Source of the DNA: Syntrophosphaera sp035450685
GTDB lineage: Bacteria > Cloacimonadota > Cloacimonadia > Cloacimonadales > Cloacimonadaceae
Assembly: GCA_035450685.1 (NCBI GenBank)
Contig: DAOTNF010000008.1
Location: forward strand, 28,111 to 92,110
Length of the DNA stretch: 64,000 nt
Direction: 5' to 3'
In this document: positions 9,276 through 17,663 of the stretch, piece by piece
Layout: each line of letters starts with the position of its first letter
Position numbering within the stretch: position 1 is the first letter of the stretch
Translations under genes and position numbers: made by a program
Notes under the pieces: model-generated
The model's database searches: none
What the model was told of the DNA's origin: nothing
What the model saw: the letters and a program-made list of their open reading frames with translations, nothing else

Positions 9276-9607
9276 TGATCGCTGATTGATCACTGACTGA
9301 ACGCTGAGTAATCGCTGGACAGGATATCGCCTGGACATCAATGAGCGGTCAACGGGACATGAAGACAGGAGGGAGTCAGAGGGCTTCTAATATTTGCTTC
9401 ATAGAAAATATATCGCTTGCCTTTACGATATTCCTTCATAGCGCCCTCCTTCGCTGCTACTGGCTTTGGAGCCATCAACCTTAGGTCATCCTTATAAATT
9501 ATAAGGATGACCCAAGGAAGACCAAGGCCGGAGAGGGTGATGCAAATGAGGCTCACCCCCTCATATTATATAGGTGCTACGATCAGAACTTGGAAAGGTG
9601 AATTGGT
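9276..9607 (-). repeat. Dispersed intergenic element, full copy A
   Basis: Fills the space between two convergent genes (9216-9634). At 9276-9319 there are four tandem 11-mers: TGATCGCTGAT, TGATCACTGAC, TGAACGCTGAG, TAATCGCTGGA. At 9484-9512 there is a perfect 29-base palindrome with 14-base arms GGTCATCCTTATAA. On the minus strand the palindrome is followed by a Pro/Lys/Ala-coding stretch, AAGGAGGGCGCT and an ATG (about 9440) that opens a short frame MKEYRKGKRYIF. The same parts, in the same order, recur at 19.2 and 45.5 kb. Downstream of the palindrome toward 9607 the sequence TATATAGGTGCTACGATCAG is shared with the 45.5 and 57.1 kb copies. Confidence 0.85.
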
Positions 9608-9634
9608 GGACAGGTTATTCTCTGAATCGGAAAC

Positions 9635-10747
9635 TTAAAAAGAGGCTTTCAGCGTGGTTCCGAAGAGGTAATTCTTGAAATCGTAGTCCTTATGGGCTCC
9701 ATAAGCTCCGTAGATGGCCAAATCGAGGCTTTCCGGAATCAGGCTGACTTCCAGGCCGCAGTTCACTTCTGAGCCCGTATCCAATATCAAACCGGCCGCT
9801 CCAAAGAGGCTGACCTTGTCATTCAGTCTCGCTTTGACGGACGCAACGGAGCCTAAATACATGTCTTCGTTGATGGTTTGTCCCCAATACCAGTCGATGG
9901 CATCATTGCCGATATAGCCGTCAAAATGCTCGCCAATGCCGAAGATATAGAGGCCGTTCATATAATAGGGAGAGATGGAGTAATTCAGTTCCTGGCCTTC
10001 AGTGGAGTAGTAGAGGACGTCCACCGCAAATTCGACCGGTTCGAGGGTCACGGTTCCCTTGACGGCCGCGCCGAAATCAAAATCGCTGTCATCGTCCATG
10101 CTGGTGAAATCAACTATGCCGGTGAGGTCAACGGACAGGGGCGCAAAATCAAGATTGAGGTAGGGCAGCAGGGTCAGATAGTTCCCTCCGGCGTCATTAT
10201 CCAGAGTGAAGAAGGCCTGCAAGCCAAGCGGGAGGGGCTTTTCAGTCTGCATGCTCAACAGGAAGGTGTTCACATCGTTACCTTTGTAGCGGTTGCCTTC
10301 GAACTGCATGATCCAGCCCAGATCGGTCTCAAAGCCCAGCAGATCGTCGTGAGAGAGCATGATTCCGCTAAAGGAGTCGTCGATCATAAGGCTGCGGTGG
10401 TCTGCCCAGTATTGTTGGCCAATTTTGAGATTGGACTTGATGGCGTCGATGCGGTAATCGATGTAGAGTTCATAGGCTCTGACAGGGATTCCGGCTGCAA
10501 TTCCTCCGCCGTTGTTGCCACCCCACACCACATCTCCGAACTGCAGGTTGACACGCAGTTGGAGTTCATCGGTGAGGTCGCTGTTCATACCCAACAGCAG
10601 CTTGTTGTCCACATGGTTGCCCCGTGAGTCGTTGTCGTCGTTGTAGATGGCCGCGCGGGTACGGTTTTCGCCGTCGAAGCTGAAATCCACTCCCAACAGC
10701 ACGTTGAAGGCCGCGAGAGTGAGCAGGATTAGGATGAGTTTTCTCAT
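9635..10747 (-). CDS. Putative outer-membrane beta-barrel (porin-like) protein
   Basis: 370 residues with a signal peptide (MRKLILILLTLAAFNVLLG). The mature part is acidic, rich in Asp, Asn, Gly and aromatic residues, with alternating strands such as ELQLRVNLQFGDVVWGG, AYELYIDYRIDAIKSNLKIG and LDLAIYGAYG, and it ends in Phe (TTLKASF), the usual terminal aromatic of outer-membrane barrels. N-terminal FSFDGENRTRAAIYNDDND resembles alginate-export/porin-type barrels. No specific substrate can be named. It is monocistronic; its stop lies about 30 bases from the end of the dispersed element, and rnhB lies upstream on the same strand. Confidence 0.65.
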   Translation of the reverse strand: MRKLILILLTLAAFNVLLGVDFSFDGENRTRAAIYNDDNDSRGNHVDNKLLLGMNSDLTDELQLRVNLQFGDVVWGGNNGGGIAAGIPVRAYELYIDYRIDAIKSNLKIGQQYWADHRSLMIDDSFSGIMLSHDDLLGFETDLGWIMQFEGNRYKGNDVNTFLLSMQTEKPLPLGLQAFFTLDNDAGGNYLTLLPYLNLDFAPLSVDLTGIVDFTSMDDDSDFDFGAAVKGTVTLEPVEFAVDVLYYSTEGQELNYSISPYYMNGLYIFGIGEHFDGYIGNDAIDWYWGQTINEDMYLGSVASVKARLNDKVSLFGAAGLILDTGSEVNCGLEVSLIPESLDLAIYGAYGAHKDYDFKNYLFGTTLKASF

Positions 10748-10815
10748 GTGGTTCTCCTGTGTGTATATTTTTACACAGACAATATAATGCGTTTAAGGGC
10801 AAAACAAAGAGAAGC

Positions 10816-11424
10816 TTATTTCTGGCAGTATTCGCTGATTGGACTGAAGCTGAAACGGTGGAGCGGGCAGGGTCCGTGCTCACGGATGGCTTGCAGATGA
10901 TGCTGGGTGCCATATCCTTTGTGGCGGTCGAAGCCATAATTGGGATGGAGCAGATGGAGGCTGTCCATCAGGCGGTCGCGGTGAACCTTGGCCAAAATCG
11001 AAGCGGCCGCCACGCAGGCTTGCAAAGCATCGCCCCCAATCACGCAGAGATGAGGGCAGGGGAGGGTTGAAGGGGCTTTGTTGCCATCGACAAGGGCCAG
11101 ATCCGTGGGTTGGGCAATGGCGCAGACAGCCTGGCGCATTCCTTCCAGTGTGGCTTGCAGGATGTTGTGGGTGTCGATGTAGCGGTTGTCGATCTCCACG
11201 ATCTTCCAGGCGAGGGCGCTGGCGATGATCTGGTCATAGAGCTTTTCGCGCCTGGCGGGGCTTAGCTTTTTGCTGTCGTCGATACCCTCGATGGGCAGGC
11301 TGTAATCCAACTTGACGGAGGCGATCACCACCGGCCCGGCCAGTGCTCCCCGGCCAGCTTCATCAACCCCGATCAGAGAGGCTCCCCCCAATTCCAGGTC
11401 GTGCCGGTAGAACTCTGTCATCAA
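10816..11424 (-). CDS. rnhB: Ribonuclease HII
   Basis: 202 residues; removes ribonucleotides from RNA-DNA hybrids. The catalytic opening GVDEAGRGALAGPVVIASV supplies the first Asp-Glu pair, DDSKKLSPARRE follows, ALVDGNKAP supplies the third acid and the C-terminal HHLQAIREHGPCPLHRFSF is typical. The start overlaps the stop of the upstream methyltransferase by four bases (ATGA), so it is the last gene of the leftward psuG-to-rnhB operon. Confidence 0.93.
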   Translation of the reverse strand: MMTEFYRHDLELGGASLIGVDEAGRGALAGPVVIASVKLDYSLPIEGIDDSKKLSPARREKLYDQIIASALAWKIVEIDNRYIDTHNILQATLEGMRQAVCAIAQPTDLALVDGNKAPSTLPCPHLCVIGGDALQACVAAASILAKVHRDRLMDSLHLLHPNYGFDRHKGYGTQHHLQAIREHGPCPLHRFSFSPISEYCQK

Positions 11425-12890
11425 TCCTTTTGAAGCACGTAGAAGAGGCGGGCGTATCGCATGTCGATGGGGCCGTTGCGCCGGGAAAGGAGGTTGTTGC
11501 GGTTTTCTGGGGAAAACACTCCGCGCAGCCTGAGGGAAGAACTGTCGATGAGCTCCACCAGTTCGCGGGAGCTATAGACCCGCTGCTGATGCCTCTCTTC
11601 AAAGCGGGAGAAGAGGTTACCGTTCTTGCGGAAGAGGGTGAGGTGGGTGAGTTGCATCCTGGAAAGACTCTCATAATCTGAAGCGTGGATGATGTAGCCG
11701 TCCTCAACCTTGGTGTAGGCCACGCTTTCGTTGAAGTTTTGCAAGCTGTTCATGAGGGTGGAGATGTCGAAGATGAAGATTCCGCCGGGACGCAGAGCGG
11801 CAGAGCAGTTGTCGAGCAAGGTCTTGATCTCCGCCTTGCGCGCCAGGTAGTTGATACTGTCAAAAAGGCAAAAGATCAGGTCGTAATTACGTTCTGGGAT
11901 TGGATCGGTGAGCGAGGCCAGATAGAGATTCGGTTTACAGGGCTTGGCGTCAGCAACGTGGAGCATGTGGGGCGAGCTGTCGCAGGCATCCACCTCCAAA
12001 CCTCTACAAACCAGGATCTCAGATGCTTTGGCAGTTCCGCAGGCGAGTTCCAAAACCCTTTTCAAAGAGCCTTTGGCAAAACAGCGATACCAGACCAGCA
12101 TCATGTTCAGCCATTGTTCGTAGTTCACGTGGAACATGTAGGCATCGTAATACTTGGCAAAAAACGAATAGGAACGGGGTGCAGACAGGTATGCCTGGCC
12201 AGATTCCGGGAAAATATGCTTGGGATCCATGGTCTGAGCGGCCAGGAGGCGGTTGAGGCTGTCTTCAAAATCAGGATTTTCGCAGTCTATGCCCAGATCG
12301 AGGCAAAAGCGGTCTTCCCAGGGGTGCAGGACAAGGCAGTTGGCGTGCTCTTCTTTGAGGATCAGCGAACACAGCTCTCCATTTTGGGTAAGCAACAGGG
12401 AGGGAGGCTGAGCTGTCTGCCAGGATTGGTAACTCGGCATGATCCTGACTCCGGAAAGAGGTGCCAGACGGACGGTTTCGCTTTCCAAAACGCAAAGGGC
12501 GGCTTTATCCTGAAAGCGGGAGATCTCTGCGGGCAGGGAATCCTGGCCCACCCGGGAAAGATTGATCACAGCCCGCCTGCCGAGGACCAGGATGTCGATT
12601 TCCTGTTCCTGCCGACACGAAGTCCAAATATGATAAGAAACGGCGCCAGCGAAAACGAGCAGGGATATCTTGTGTTTGGCGAGGCAGGCCCTGGCGTTTT
12701 CCACCTGCTCCCGTTCATTGCCAGGGAGGGGGTGATAGCTGAGAAAGCCAGCCTGTTTTTCCGGTGGGGTTCCTGAGCCTGGATAGAGGTGGTGAAAGAC
12801 CAGTCCTACCGGATAGGGGAAGAACTTCCAGAGCTGCAGCAACTGAACGTGTTCGCTCTCGGTGAGGGCGATGACGGCGATGTGTCTCAA
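11421..12890 (-). CDS. SAM-dependent methyltransferase with an unrecognised N-terminal domain
   Basis: 489 residues. The C-terminal half (about 245-489) is a class I methyltransferase: motif I VLELACGTAKASEILV (about 280), then VDACDSSPHML, DLIFCLFDSINYL and LRPGGIFIFDIST, close to small-molecule methylases of the UbiE/CcbJ type. The preceding FAKYYDAYMFHVNYEQW block is common in that group. The first 240 residues (starting MRHIAVIALTESEHVQLL) match no family I know and contain an isolated LLVFAGAVSYHIW segment. The substrate is unknown. It is sandwiched between pyrE and rnhB with a 3-base gap and a 4-base overlap, so it is clearly in the operon. Confidence 0.75.
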   Translation of the reverse strand: MRHIAVIALTESEHVQLLQLWKFFPYPVGLVFHHLYPGSGTPPEKQAGFLSYHPLPGNEREQVENARACLAKHKISLLVFAGAVSYHIWTSCRQEQEIDILVLGRRAVINLSRVGQDSLPAEISRFQDKAALCVLESETVRLAPLSGVRIMPSYQSWQTAQPPSLLLTQNGELCSLILKEEHANCLVLHPWEDRFCLDLGIDCENPDFEDSLNRLLAAQTMDPKHIFPESGQAYLSAPRSYSFFAKYYDAYMFHVNYEQWLNMMLVWYRCFAKGSLKRVLELACGTAKASEILVCRGLEVDACDSSPHMLHVADAKPCKPNLYLASLTDPIPERNYDLIFCLFDSINYLARKAEIKTLLDNCSAALRPGGIFIFDISTLMNSLQNFNESVAYTKVEDGYIIHASDYESLSRMQLTHLTLFRKNGNLFSRFEERHQQRVYSSRELVELIDSSSLRLRGVFSPENRNNLLSRRNGPIDMRYARLFYVLQKD

Positions 12891-12893
12891 GGG

Positions 12894-13685
12894 TCAGATC
12901 TTTTTGTCGCTTGATCCGGGTTTGGAAAGGACAATACCTTCGCGGCAGAGTTCGCAATCCTCGGCTTCCCAAGCGGGGATATCCAGTTCCAGAAGTTTCA
13001 GGAAAGGACAGCCAAAATCAACTTTTCCACCGCCGCGGTCCACAATGGCGGCCACAGCCACCACTTCGATTCCATTGTCCTCGAGACAGGCGATCACCTC
13101 CTTCACCGAACCGCCGGTGGTGAGGATATCTTCCACGATCACAGCCTTCTTTACCTGGCTCAGGTCAAATCCTTTGCGGATGGTCATTTTTTCGTCTTTG
13201 CGCTGGGTGAAGACGAAATTGGCTTCGTTGATCCTGGCAACCTCAAAAGCCAGAACGATGCCTCCATAGGCGGGGCCGACCACAGTGTCGTAATCCAGGG
13301 GTTCCAGCAGTTCTGCCAGCAGTTCGCAGATGCGCAGGGTGGCGGCGGGGTTCTGGAACAGGCGGATCTTTTCGATATACATGTTGCTGTGTTTGCCCGA
13401 GGTGAGCTGAAAGTGGCCTTCCAAAATCGCTTGTTCCGCCACCAGGATGTCTCTGATCTCAGATGAGCTGCGCTGACCGGACAGAATCTCCCGGGCCAGA
13501 ATTTCATCCTCCGATGAGACTTGCAGTTCGATATAGAACCGTTCAGGGGCGATACCAGGCACCATGGAGTAGGTGATGGCGTTTTTCAGCCAGGCGTTGA
13601 TGCCGTTGTCTTCCAAAAGGGCTTTGGCGAGGTCTGCTTCAAAGTTGTCGTCAAATTGGGCTATGGTGACCAGTGTTGTTTCCAT
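12894..13685 (-). CDS. pyrE: DUF2007 domain fused to orotate phosphoribosyltransferase
   Basis: 263 residues from ATG 13685, which follows a strong AAGGAGGAAGG site; the frame is open 21 codons further but without a site. PyrE joins orotate to PRPP to give OMP in UMP synthesis. Its domain occupies about 72-263: LTSGKHSNMYIEK, VVGPAYGGIVLAFEVAR, FTQRKDEKMTIRKGF and the PRPP-binding loop AVIVEDILTTGGSVKEVI. The first 70 residues (TTLVTIAQFDDNFEADLAKALLEDNGINAWLKN) look like the DUF2007 putative signal-transducing fold, not normally part of PyrE. No stop or frameshift separates the two, so this is a genuine fusion. Downstream of dppA by 13 bases. Confidence 0.85.
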   Translation of the reverse strand: METTLVTIAQFDDNFEADLAKALLEDNGINAWLKNAITYSMVPGIAPERFYIELQVSSEDEILAREILSGQRSSSEIRDILVAEQAILEGHFQLTSGKHSNMYIEKIRLFQNPAATLRICELLAELLEPLDYDTVVGPAYGGIVLAFEVARINEANFVFTQRKDEKMTIRKGFDLSQVKKAVIVEDILTTGGSVKEVIACLEDNGIEVVAVAAIVDRGGGKVDFGCPFLKLLELDIPAWEAEDCELCREGIVLSKPGSSDKKI

Positions 13686-13698
13686 CTTCCTTCCTCCT

Positions 13699-14535
13699 TC
13701 AGATGCTTGCGCTGGCGGCCAGTGTGACCAGAGCCATGATCGCTTCAAAGAGCACGGCGTAATCCGCGTGGGTATATTCTATGGTTCTGCCGTCAAGCCT
13801 GCAAACATCAGGCATCAGGCAGGCTTGATCAGTCATTGCGGTGGAGTGGAACTCGATCTTGAGAGTGACGGGGCTTTCGAAAGTGAACAGCGGGATGTCC
13901 GTCTTTTTGAGTTTGAGCGCCTTTTCCACGGCAAGCTTGATGGCTTCATCAACCCGGGATTGGGAAAAGTTACGGGCGGCGAACTTGGCTACTGCCTTTT
14001 TTGTGGGCACATAGCTGATCCAGGGCATGGGGGAGGCCAGTTCGGACTGCAATGTGATGTCTCCGCTCACCAGGCTCACAGGAACTCCCATCCAACCTGC
14101 GTAAGCAGAGTTGATCAGAGCTTCGTTCATCGGTTTGCCATTGATAAAGATTTTGTGGATGCGGCTATTGGAGTAGGTGTGATCCATGTTTCCCCGCAGG
14201 GCTCCTGTGCCGCTGTGATAGCCCAAAAGGAAAACCTGATCGAATTCGGGGCTGAGGTCGGGCATCATGTAAAACTGGCGGGGGCATCCGGAGATGAGGT
14301 CAATCCGCCTGTCCAGCGCAGTGATAGAGTAGTCCAGATTGTCGCCTGCGGAGTGGGAATCCGCGATCAATATCTCATCGATCTCCGCCGTCCGGGGATG
14401 GGCGATGATGTTCTCCAAAACAGTCTGCACATGGCGGGTGTAGTTGCGTCTCACGCTGGTCCGGTCTGTTTTCTCCTGATCCCAATTGAAAGTTCCGGGC
14501 ATCCCTTCCATATCGGTGGAAATGTAGATCTTCAT
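13699..14535 (-). CDS. D-aminopeptidase, M55 (DppA) family
   Basis: 278 residues. Starts MKIYISTDMEGMPGTFNWDQ, the Zn-binding D-x-E-G signature of M55 peptidases. Further ligands are seen in IADSHSAGDNLD, LGYHSGTGALRGNMDHTYS and the substrate-pocket block MNEALINSAYAGWMGVPVSLVSGD. The family releases D-amino acids from peptides, for example in turnover of cell-wall peptides. It sits two bases after psuG and before pyrE on the same strand, which suggests a salvage-type operon (peptidoglycan and nucleoside recycling). Length agrees with the family. Confidence 0.88.
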   Translation of the reverse strand: MKIYISTDMEGMPGTFNWDQEKTDRTSVRRNYTRHVQTVLENIIAHPRTAEIDEILIADSHSAGDNLDYSITALDRRIDLISGCPRQFYMMPDLSPEFDQVFLLGYHSGTGALRGNMDHTYSNSRIHKIFINGKPMNEALINSAYAGWMGVPVSLVSGDITLQSELASPMPWISYVPTKKAVAKFAARNFSQSRVDEAIKLAVEKALKLKKTDIPLFTFESPVTLKIEFHSTAMTDQACLMPDVCRLDGRTIEYTHADYAVLFEAIMALVTLAASASI

Positions 14536-14537
14536 GC

Positions 14538-15467
14538 TTATATCCTTTCCTGCAGAGATTGGGCCAGCTTTGCCGCCAGAAGCACGTTGTTGCGCAGCAG
14601 CGCCAGATTGGCCTCCACAGATGCACCTTCTGTGTGGCGCGCCAGAAAGTCAAGCAGAAAAGGGGTGAGGGATTTTCCCTTGATGCCTTGTTCCCTGGCT
14701 GCGCCGATGGCAGCCTGGATGGCGGCTTCCATCTTCTCCGCGGGAAGGCTGTGTTCTTTGGGGATGGGATTGGCTATCAAAACGCCCTTTCCGCCAAGCT
14801 CCAGATGCTGACGCCAAAAGTGCTGAAACTCTCTTGGATCGTCTAATCTTTCCACAGGATAGTCGCTGCCATGAGTGTAGAAGATGGGAAAACGGTCAGT
14901 CTGCCAGCCCAGCACTGGCACAGCCAAGGTTTCCAGATACTCCAGCGTGGCAGGCACATCCAGAATAGCCTTGCAACCGGCGCAAACCACCGCCATCGGG
15001 ATTCTGGAAAGGGCGGTGAGGTCGCTGGAGATATCCAGTGTGCGCTCCCAATCCCGATGCACTCCACCGATGCCTCCGGTGGCGAAGACCTCGATTCCGG
15101 CTTGCCTGGCAAGCGACATGGTGGCTGATACTGTGGTTCCTCCACTAAATCCTTTCACACAGGCCAGAGCAAGGTCGCGGCTGCCCAGTTTCTTAAAGGG
15201 CTGGTTTTCTTGCAGGGCAGTGGTCAACCTTTGGATCTGTTCATTATCCAAGCCGATATGAGCTATGCCTTCCAAGACGATAATTGTGGCTGGCACAGCT
15301 CCCACGGAAAAGACCAGCTCTTCCAGTTCACGCCAGATTTTCAGGTTTTGTGGATAGGGCAGGCCGTGGGTGATCACAGTGGATTCCAAAGCCACGACTG
15401 CCTTGTTTTCCAGCAGGGCGTAGCTTACCAGTGGGGAAACAACAACATTGAGGGGTAGCGCTTTCAT
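14538..15467 (-). CDS. psuG: Pseudouridine-5'-phosphate glycosidase
   Basis: 309 residues; splits pseudouridine 5'-phosphate into uracil and ribose 5-phosphate. The family blocks are all present: VVALESTVITHGLPYPQN at the N-terminus, GTTVSATMSLARQAGIEVFATGGIGGVHR in the middle and PIPKEHSLPAEKMEAAIQAA near the end. No psuK kinase is adjacent, so the phosphate donor step would be encoded elsewhere. First gene of the leftward operon; a strong terminator hairpin lies immediately upstream and isolates it from rlpA. Confidence 0.93.
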   Translation of the reverse strand: MKALPLNVVVSPLVSYALLENKAVVALESTVITHGLPYPQNLKIWRELEELVFSVGAVPATIIVLEGIAHIGLDNEQIQRLTTALQENQPFKKLGSRDLALACVKGFSGGTTVSATMSLARQAGIEVFATGGIGGVHRDWERTLDISSDLTALSRIPMAVVCAGCKAILDVPATLEYLETLAVPVLGWQTDRFPIFYTHGSDYPVERLDDPREFQHFWRQHLELGGKGVLIANPIPKEHSLPAEKMEAAIQAAIGAAREQGIKGKSLTPFLLDFLARHTEGASVEANLALLRNNVLLAAKLAQSLQERI

Positions 15468-15480
15468 GCGTACTCTCCAT

Positions 15481-15528
15481 AAAAAAGTGGAATCAATCTT
15501 TGCTCAGGGCGGGGCAAGGATTGATTCC
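15481..15528 (-). terminator. Rho-independent terminator between rlpA and psuG
   Basis: Perfect 10-bp stem GGAATCAATC / GATTGATTCC (15489-15498 with 15519-15528), with an inner TTGC/GCAA extension. On the minus strand the stem is followed by ACTTTTTT. It lies 10 bases after the rlpA stop and just before psuG, so it should end rlpA transcripts; an attenuator role for psuG is also possible. Confidence 0.8.
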
Positions 15529-15538
15529 AATGCCGTTA

Positions 15539-16063
15539 TTAGCTGCGGTTAGATGCTTCCGAACCTGCCGCGGGTTCCTTGGCAATTTGTTCGGAAGGTA
15601 AAATCTCCACGTATAGTTTTAAAACACCGGCTGCCAGCATATCAAGCTCTCTGGCCGCGCTGTAGGAGATGTCGAGCTGTCTGCCCCGTCTAAAGGGACC
15701 ACGATCATTAACGCGCACGACTACGCTCTTGCCGTTTTTGGGATTGGTGATTTTTAATTGGGTTTGAAAGGGGAGTGATTTGTGGGCACAGGTCAATTCA
15801 TTGTTGTCGTATTTTTCTCCGCTGGCTGTGCGGCGGCCGTGAAAGGACCTTCCATAGTAGGAAGTGACCATCACCTCGCCCGGCGGAGTCTGCTGTAAAT
15901 CCGGGGGTTCCTGGGTTTGAAGCGAATCGATCACCTCGGCCAGACTGTCCGGCAGAGGCTCCGCGCTTCTATCTTCGACCACGTTTTTCGCGATGATTGG
16001 CACAATGACAAGAGCCCAAATCGCAAAAGCAGTAGTCAATAGCTTTTTACATTGATATCTCAT
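15539..16063 (-). CDS. rlpA: RlpA-like septal-ring lytic transglycosylase
   Basis: About 174 residues from ATG 16063 (MRYQCKKLLTTAFAIWALVIV, a membrane/signal segment); a GTG at 16108 in the same frame would add 15 residues before it. The double-psi beta-barrel domain has the full RlpA signature: VTSYYGRSFHGRRTASGEKY, then ELTCAHKSLPFQTQLKI and VVVRVNDRGPFRRGRQLDIS with the catalytic Asp. It acts in the periplasm on naked glycan strands during cell separation. There is no SPOR domain, so the protein is short compared with E. coli RlpA. Divergent from the kor operon. Confidence 0.88.
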   Translation of the reverse strand: MRYQCKKLLTTAFAIWALVIVPIIAKNVVEDRSAEPLPDSLAEVIDSLQTQEPPDLQQTPPGEVMVTSYYGRSFHGRRTASGEKYDNNELTCAHKSLPFQTQLKITNPKNGKSVVVRVNDRGPFRRGRQLDISYSAARELDMLAAGVLKLYVEILPSEQIAKEPAAGSEASNRS

Positions 16064-16293
16064 AAAGTTTCCATTGATTTCTTGCTTAAGTCTGGCTGGC
16101 AACTTCACAGAACTCCATTTTTTGTCAATAAATATTTTTTAACAATTGCTCTATCTGTTTGTATGGCAAACTCTTGTGCAAGCCGTCCCGATACCCTGCC
16201 ATTCATTAAATACAACTTATGACATAACAGTTTAAAGCCTGAGGTCAATAATACTGTTTCCGGGTCTTGAAATAGTCTAAACAAAGAAATAGT

Positions 16294-16324
16294 TTGACAG
16301 AAATACCTGCCTTGGAGCTTTATC
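16294..16324 (+). promoter_or_regulatory. Candidate promoter of the kor operon
   Basis: TTGACA at 16294-16299 is a perfect -35 box; TTTATC 19 bases on is a weak -10. The 254-base divergent gap 16109-16362 contains no other recognisable element. The kor ribosome site is AAGGAG at about 16350. Confidence 0.3.
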
Positions 16325-16362
16325 ACAGATAGAACAATTAATAACAGATAAGGAGACCGACC

Positions 16363-16566
16363 ATGCCAAGAATGACGGTAGATCCGTATTACTGCAAGGG
16401 TTGTGGCCTGTGCATTGCCGCCTGTCCGAAGAAAATCATCCGTTTCTCCGAGCAGATCAACGCCAAAGGCTACCACTATGCGGAATGTTTTAAGCAAGAC
16501 GAGTGCATCGCTTGCAGAATGTGTTATCAGACCTGCCCTGATGGGGCGATCACGGTCGAGAAGTGA
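16363..16566 (+). CDS. korD: 2-oxoacid:ferredoxin oxidoreductase, delta (ferredoxin) subunit
   Basis: 67-residue ferredoxin with two 4Fe-4S motifs, CKGCGLCIAACP and CIACRMCYQTCP. It carries electrons from the catalytic subunits to external ferredoxin. First gene of a four-gene operon in the order delta-alpha-beta-gamma, the order typical of KOR/VOR enzymes of archaea and anaerobic bacteria. It is preceded by a good AAGGAG site and ends seven bases before the alpha start. Confidence 0.9.
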   Translation: MPRMTVDPYYCKGCGLCIAACPKKIIRFSEQINAKGYHYAECFKQDECIACRMCYQTCPDGAITVEK

Positions 16567-16573
16567 GGTTAGA

Positions 16574-17653
16574 ATGTCCAAGATTTTAATGAAAGGTAAC
16601 GAAGCTGTGGCGGAGGCCGCGATCCGAGCTGGCTGCCGCCTTTATTTTGCCTACCCGATTACTCCCCAAAGCGAACTGATCGAATACATGGCCAAGATGA
16701 TGCCCAAGGTCAACGGCACTTTTTTGCAGGCCGAAAGCGAAGTGTCGGCGATAAACATGGTCTATGGAGCCGCCGGAGCGGGCAAAAGGGTCATGACTTC
16801 CTCATCCTCCCCCGGCATAGCCTTGAAGATGGAGGGGGTTTCTTACATGGCTGGAGCGGAGCTTCCGGCTGTGATTATCAACGTTCAGAGGGGCGGCCCA
16901 GGTCTGGGCGACATCCAGCCTTCCCAGGGTGATTACTTTCAAGCCACCAAGGGCGGGGGCCATGGCGATTACCGCTTGATCGTTCTGGCACCGAGTTCGG
17001 TGCAGGAATTTGCGGACATGGCGGCGGAAGCCTTTGACCTGGCAGATAAATATCGCAATCCCGTCATGATCCTGGCGGACGGAATGTTAGGCCAGATGAT
17101 GGAACCGGTGGAGTTCAAACCGGCCAAGACCCAGGAAGAGATCGACGCCCTTGGCAATATCCACAACTCCTGGTGCATTTGCCCCAACGAGGACGGAGAT
17201 GCCAAACACCATCACGAGATCAACTCTTTGGAAATAGATCCCAGTGTTTTGGAAAAGCATGTCATCGAATTATATGAGAAATATGGCAGGATAGAACGGG
17301 ATGAAGTGCGGTTCGATACATACAATGTGTCAGACGACAATGAGATCCTCTGCGTGGCATGGGGAACTGCGTCCCGTATTGTCAAATCAGCCATCAACGA
17401 GCTAACTGCCCAAGGGAAAAGTGTTGGCATGATCCGCCCCATCACCTGCTGGCCGTTTCCATACGAAGCAGTAGCTGCGGCGATAGGTCCCAAGGTCAGG
17501 AAAGTGTATGTGTTTGAACTCAATACTGGCCAAATGCTTGACGATGTCAAGATCGCCGTGCAGGGCAAGGTGCCCGTCACTTTCTGGGGCAAGGTGGGAG
17601 GCATCGTCTTCACCCCTGCAGAGATCAAAGAAAAACTCGAAGCTTGCTTTTAA
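16574..17653 (+). CDS. korA: 2-oxoacid:ferredoxin oxidoreductase, alpha subunit
   Basis: 359 residues from ATG 16574 (MSKILMKGNEAVAEAAIRAG), preceded by GAGG. The in-frame extension back to 16403 lies inside the ferredoxin gene and is not real. The N-terminal pyrimidine-binding fold has YFAYPITPQSELIEYM, ESEVSAINMVYGAAGAG and TSSSSPGIALKMEGVSYM. Then come NVQRGGPGLGDIQPSQGDYF and the C-terminal transketolase-like domain (GMIRPITCWPFPYEAV). Together with the other subunits it oxidatively decarboxylates a 2-oxoacid to acyl-CoA. Sequence alone does not separate 2-oxoglutarate from branched-chain substrates; this subtype is often labelled VorB. Confidence 0.9.
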   Translation: MSKILMKGNEAVAEAAIRAGCRLYFAYPITPQSELIEYMAKMMPKVNGTFLQAESEVSAINMVYGAAGAGKRVMTSSSSPGIALKMEGVSYMAGAELPAVIINVQRGGPGLGDIQPSQGDYFQATKGGGHGDYRLIVLAPSSVQEFADMAAEAFDLADKYRNPVMILADGMLGQMMEPVEFKPAKTQEEIDALGNIHNSWCICPNEDGDAKHHHEINSLEIDPSVLEKHVIELYEKYGRIERDEVRFDTYNVSDDNEILCVAWGTASRIVKSAINELTAQGKSVGMIRPITCWPFPYEAVAAAIGPKVRKVYVFELNTGQMLDDVKIAVQGKVPVTFWGKVGGIVFTPAEIKEKLEACF

Positions 17654-17663
17654 GGAGAGATAA

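Noticed and set aside
9338..9556. A 72-codon frame containing the palindrome of the dispersed element
   Set aside because: Conserved with the DNA element, but the downstream peptide is different in each copy, so not called as a gene; it is described in the repeat entries.
13573..14811. A 412-codon plus-strand frame opposite dppA and psuG
   Set aside because: Antisense shadow; composition follows the codon structure of the opposite genes.
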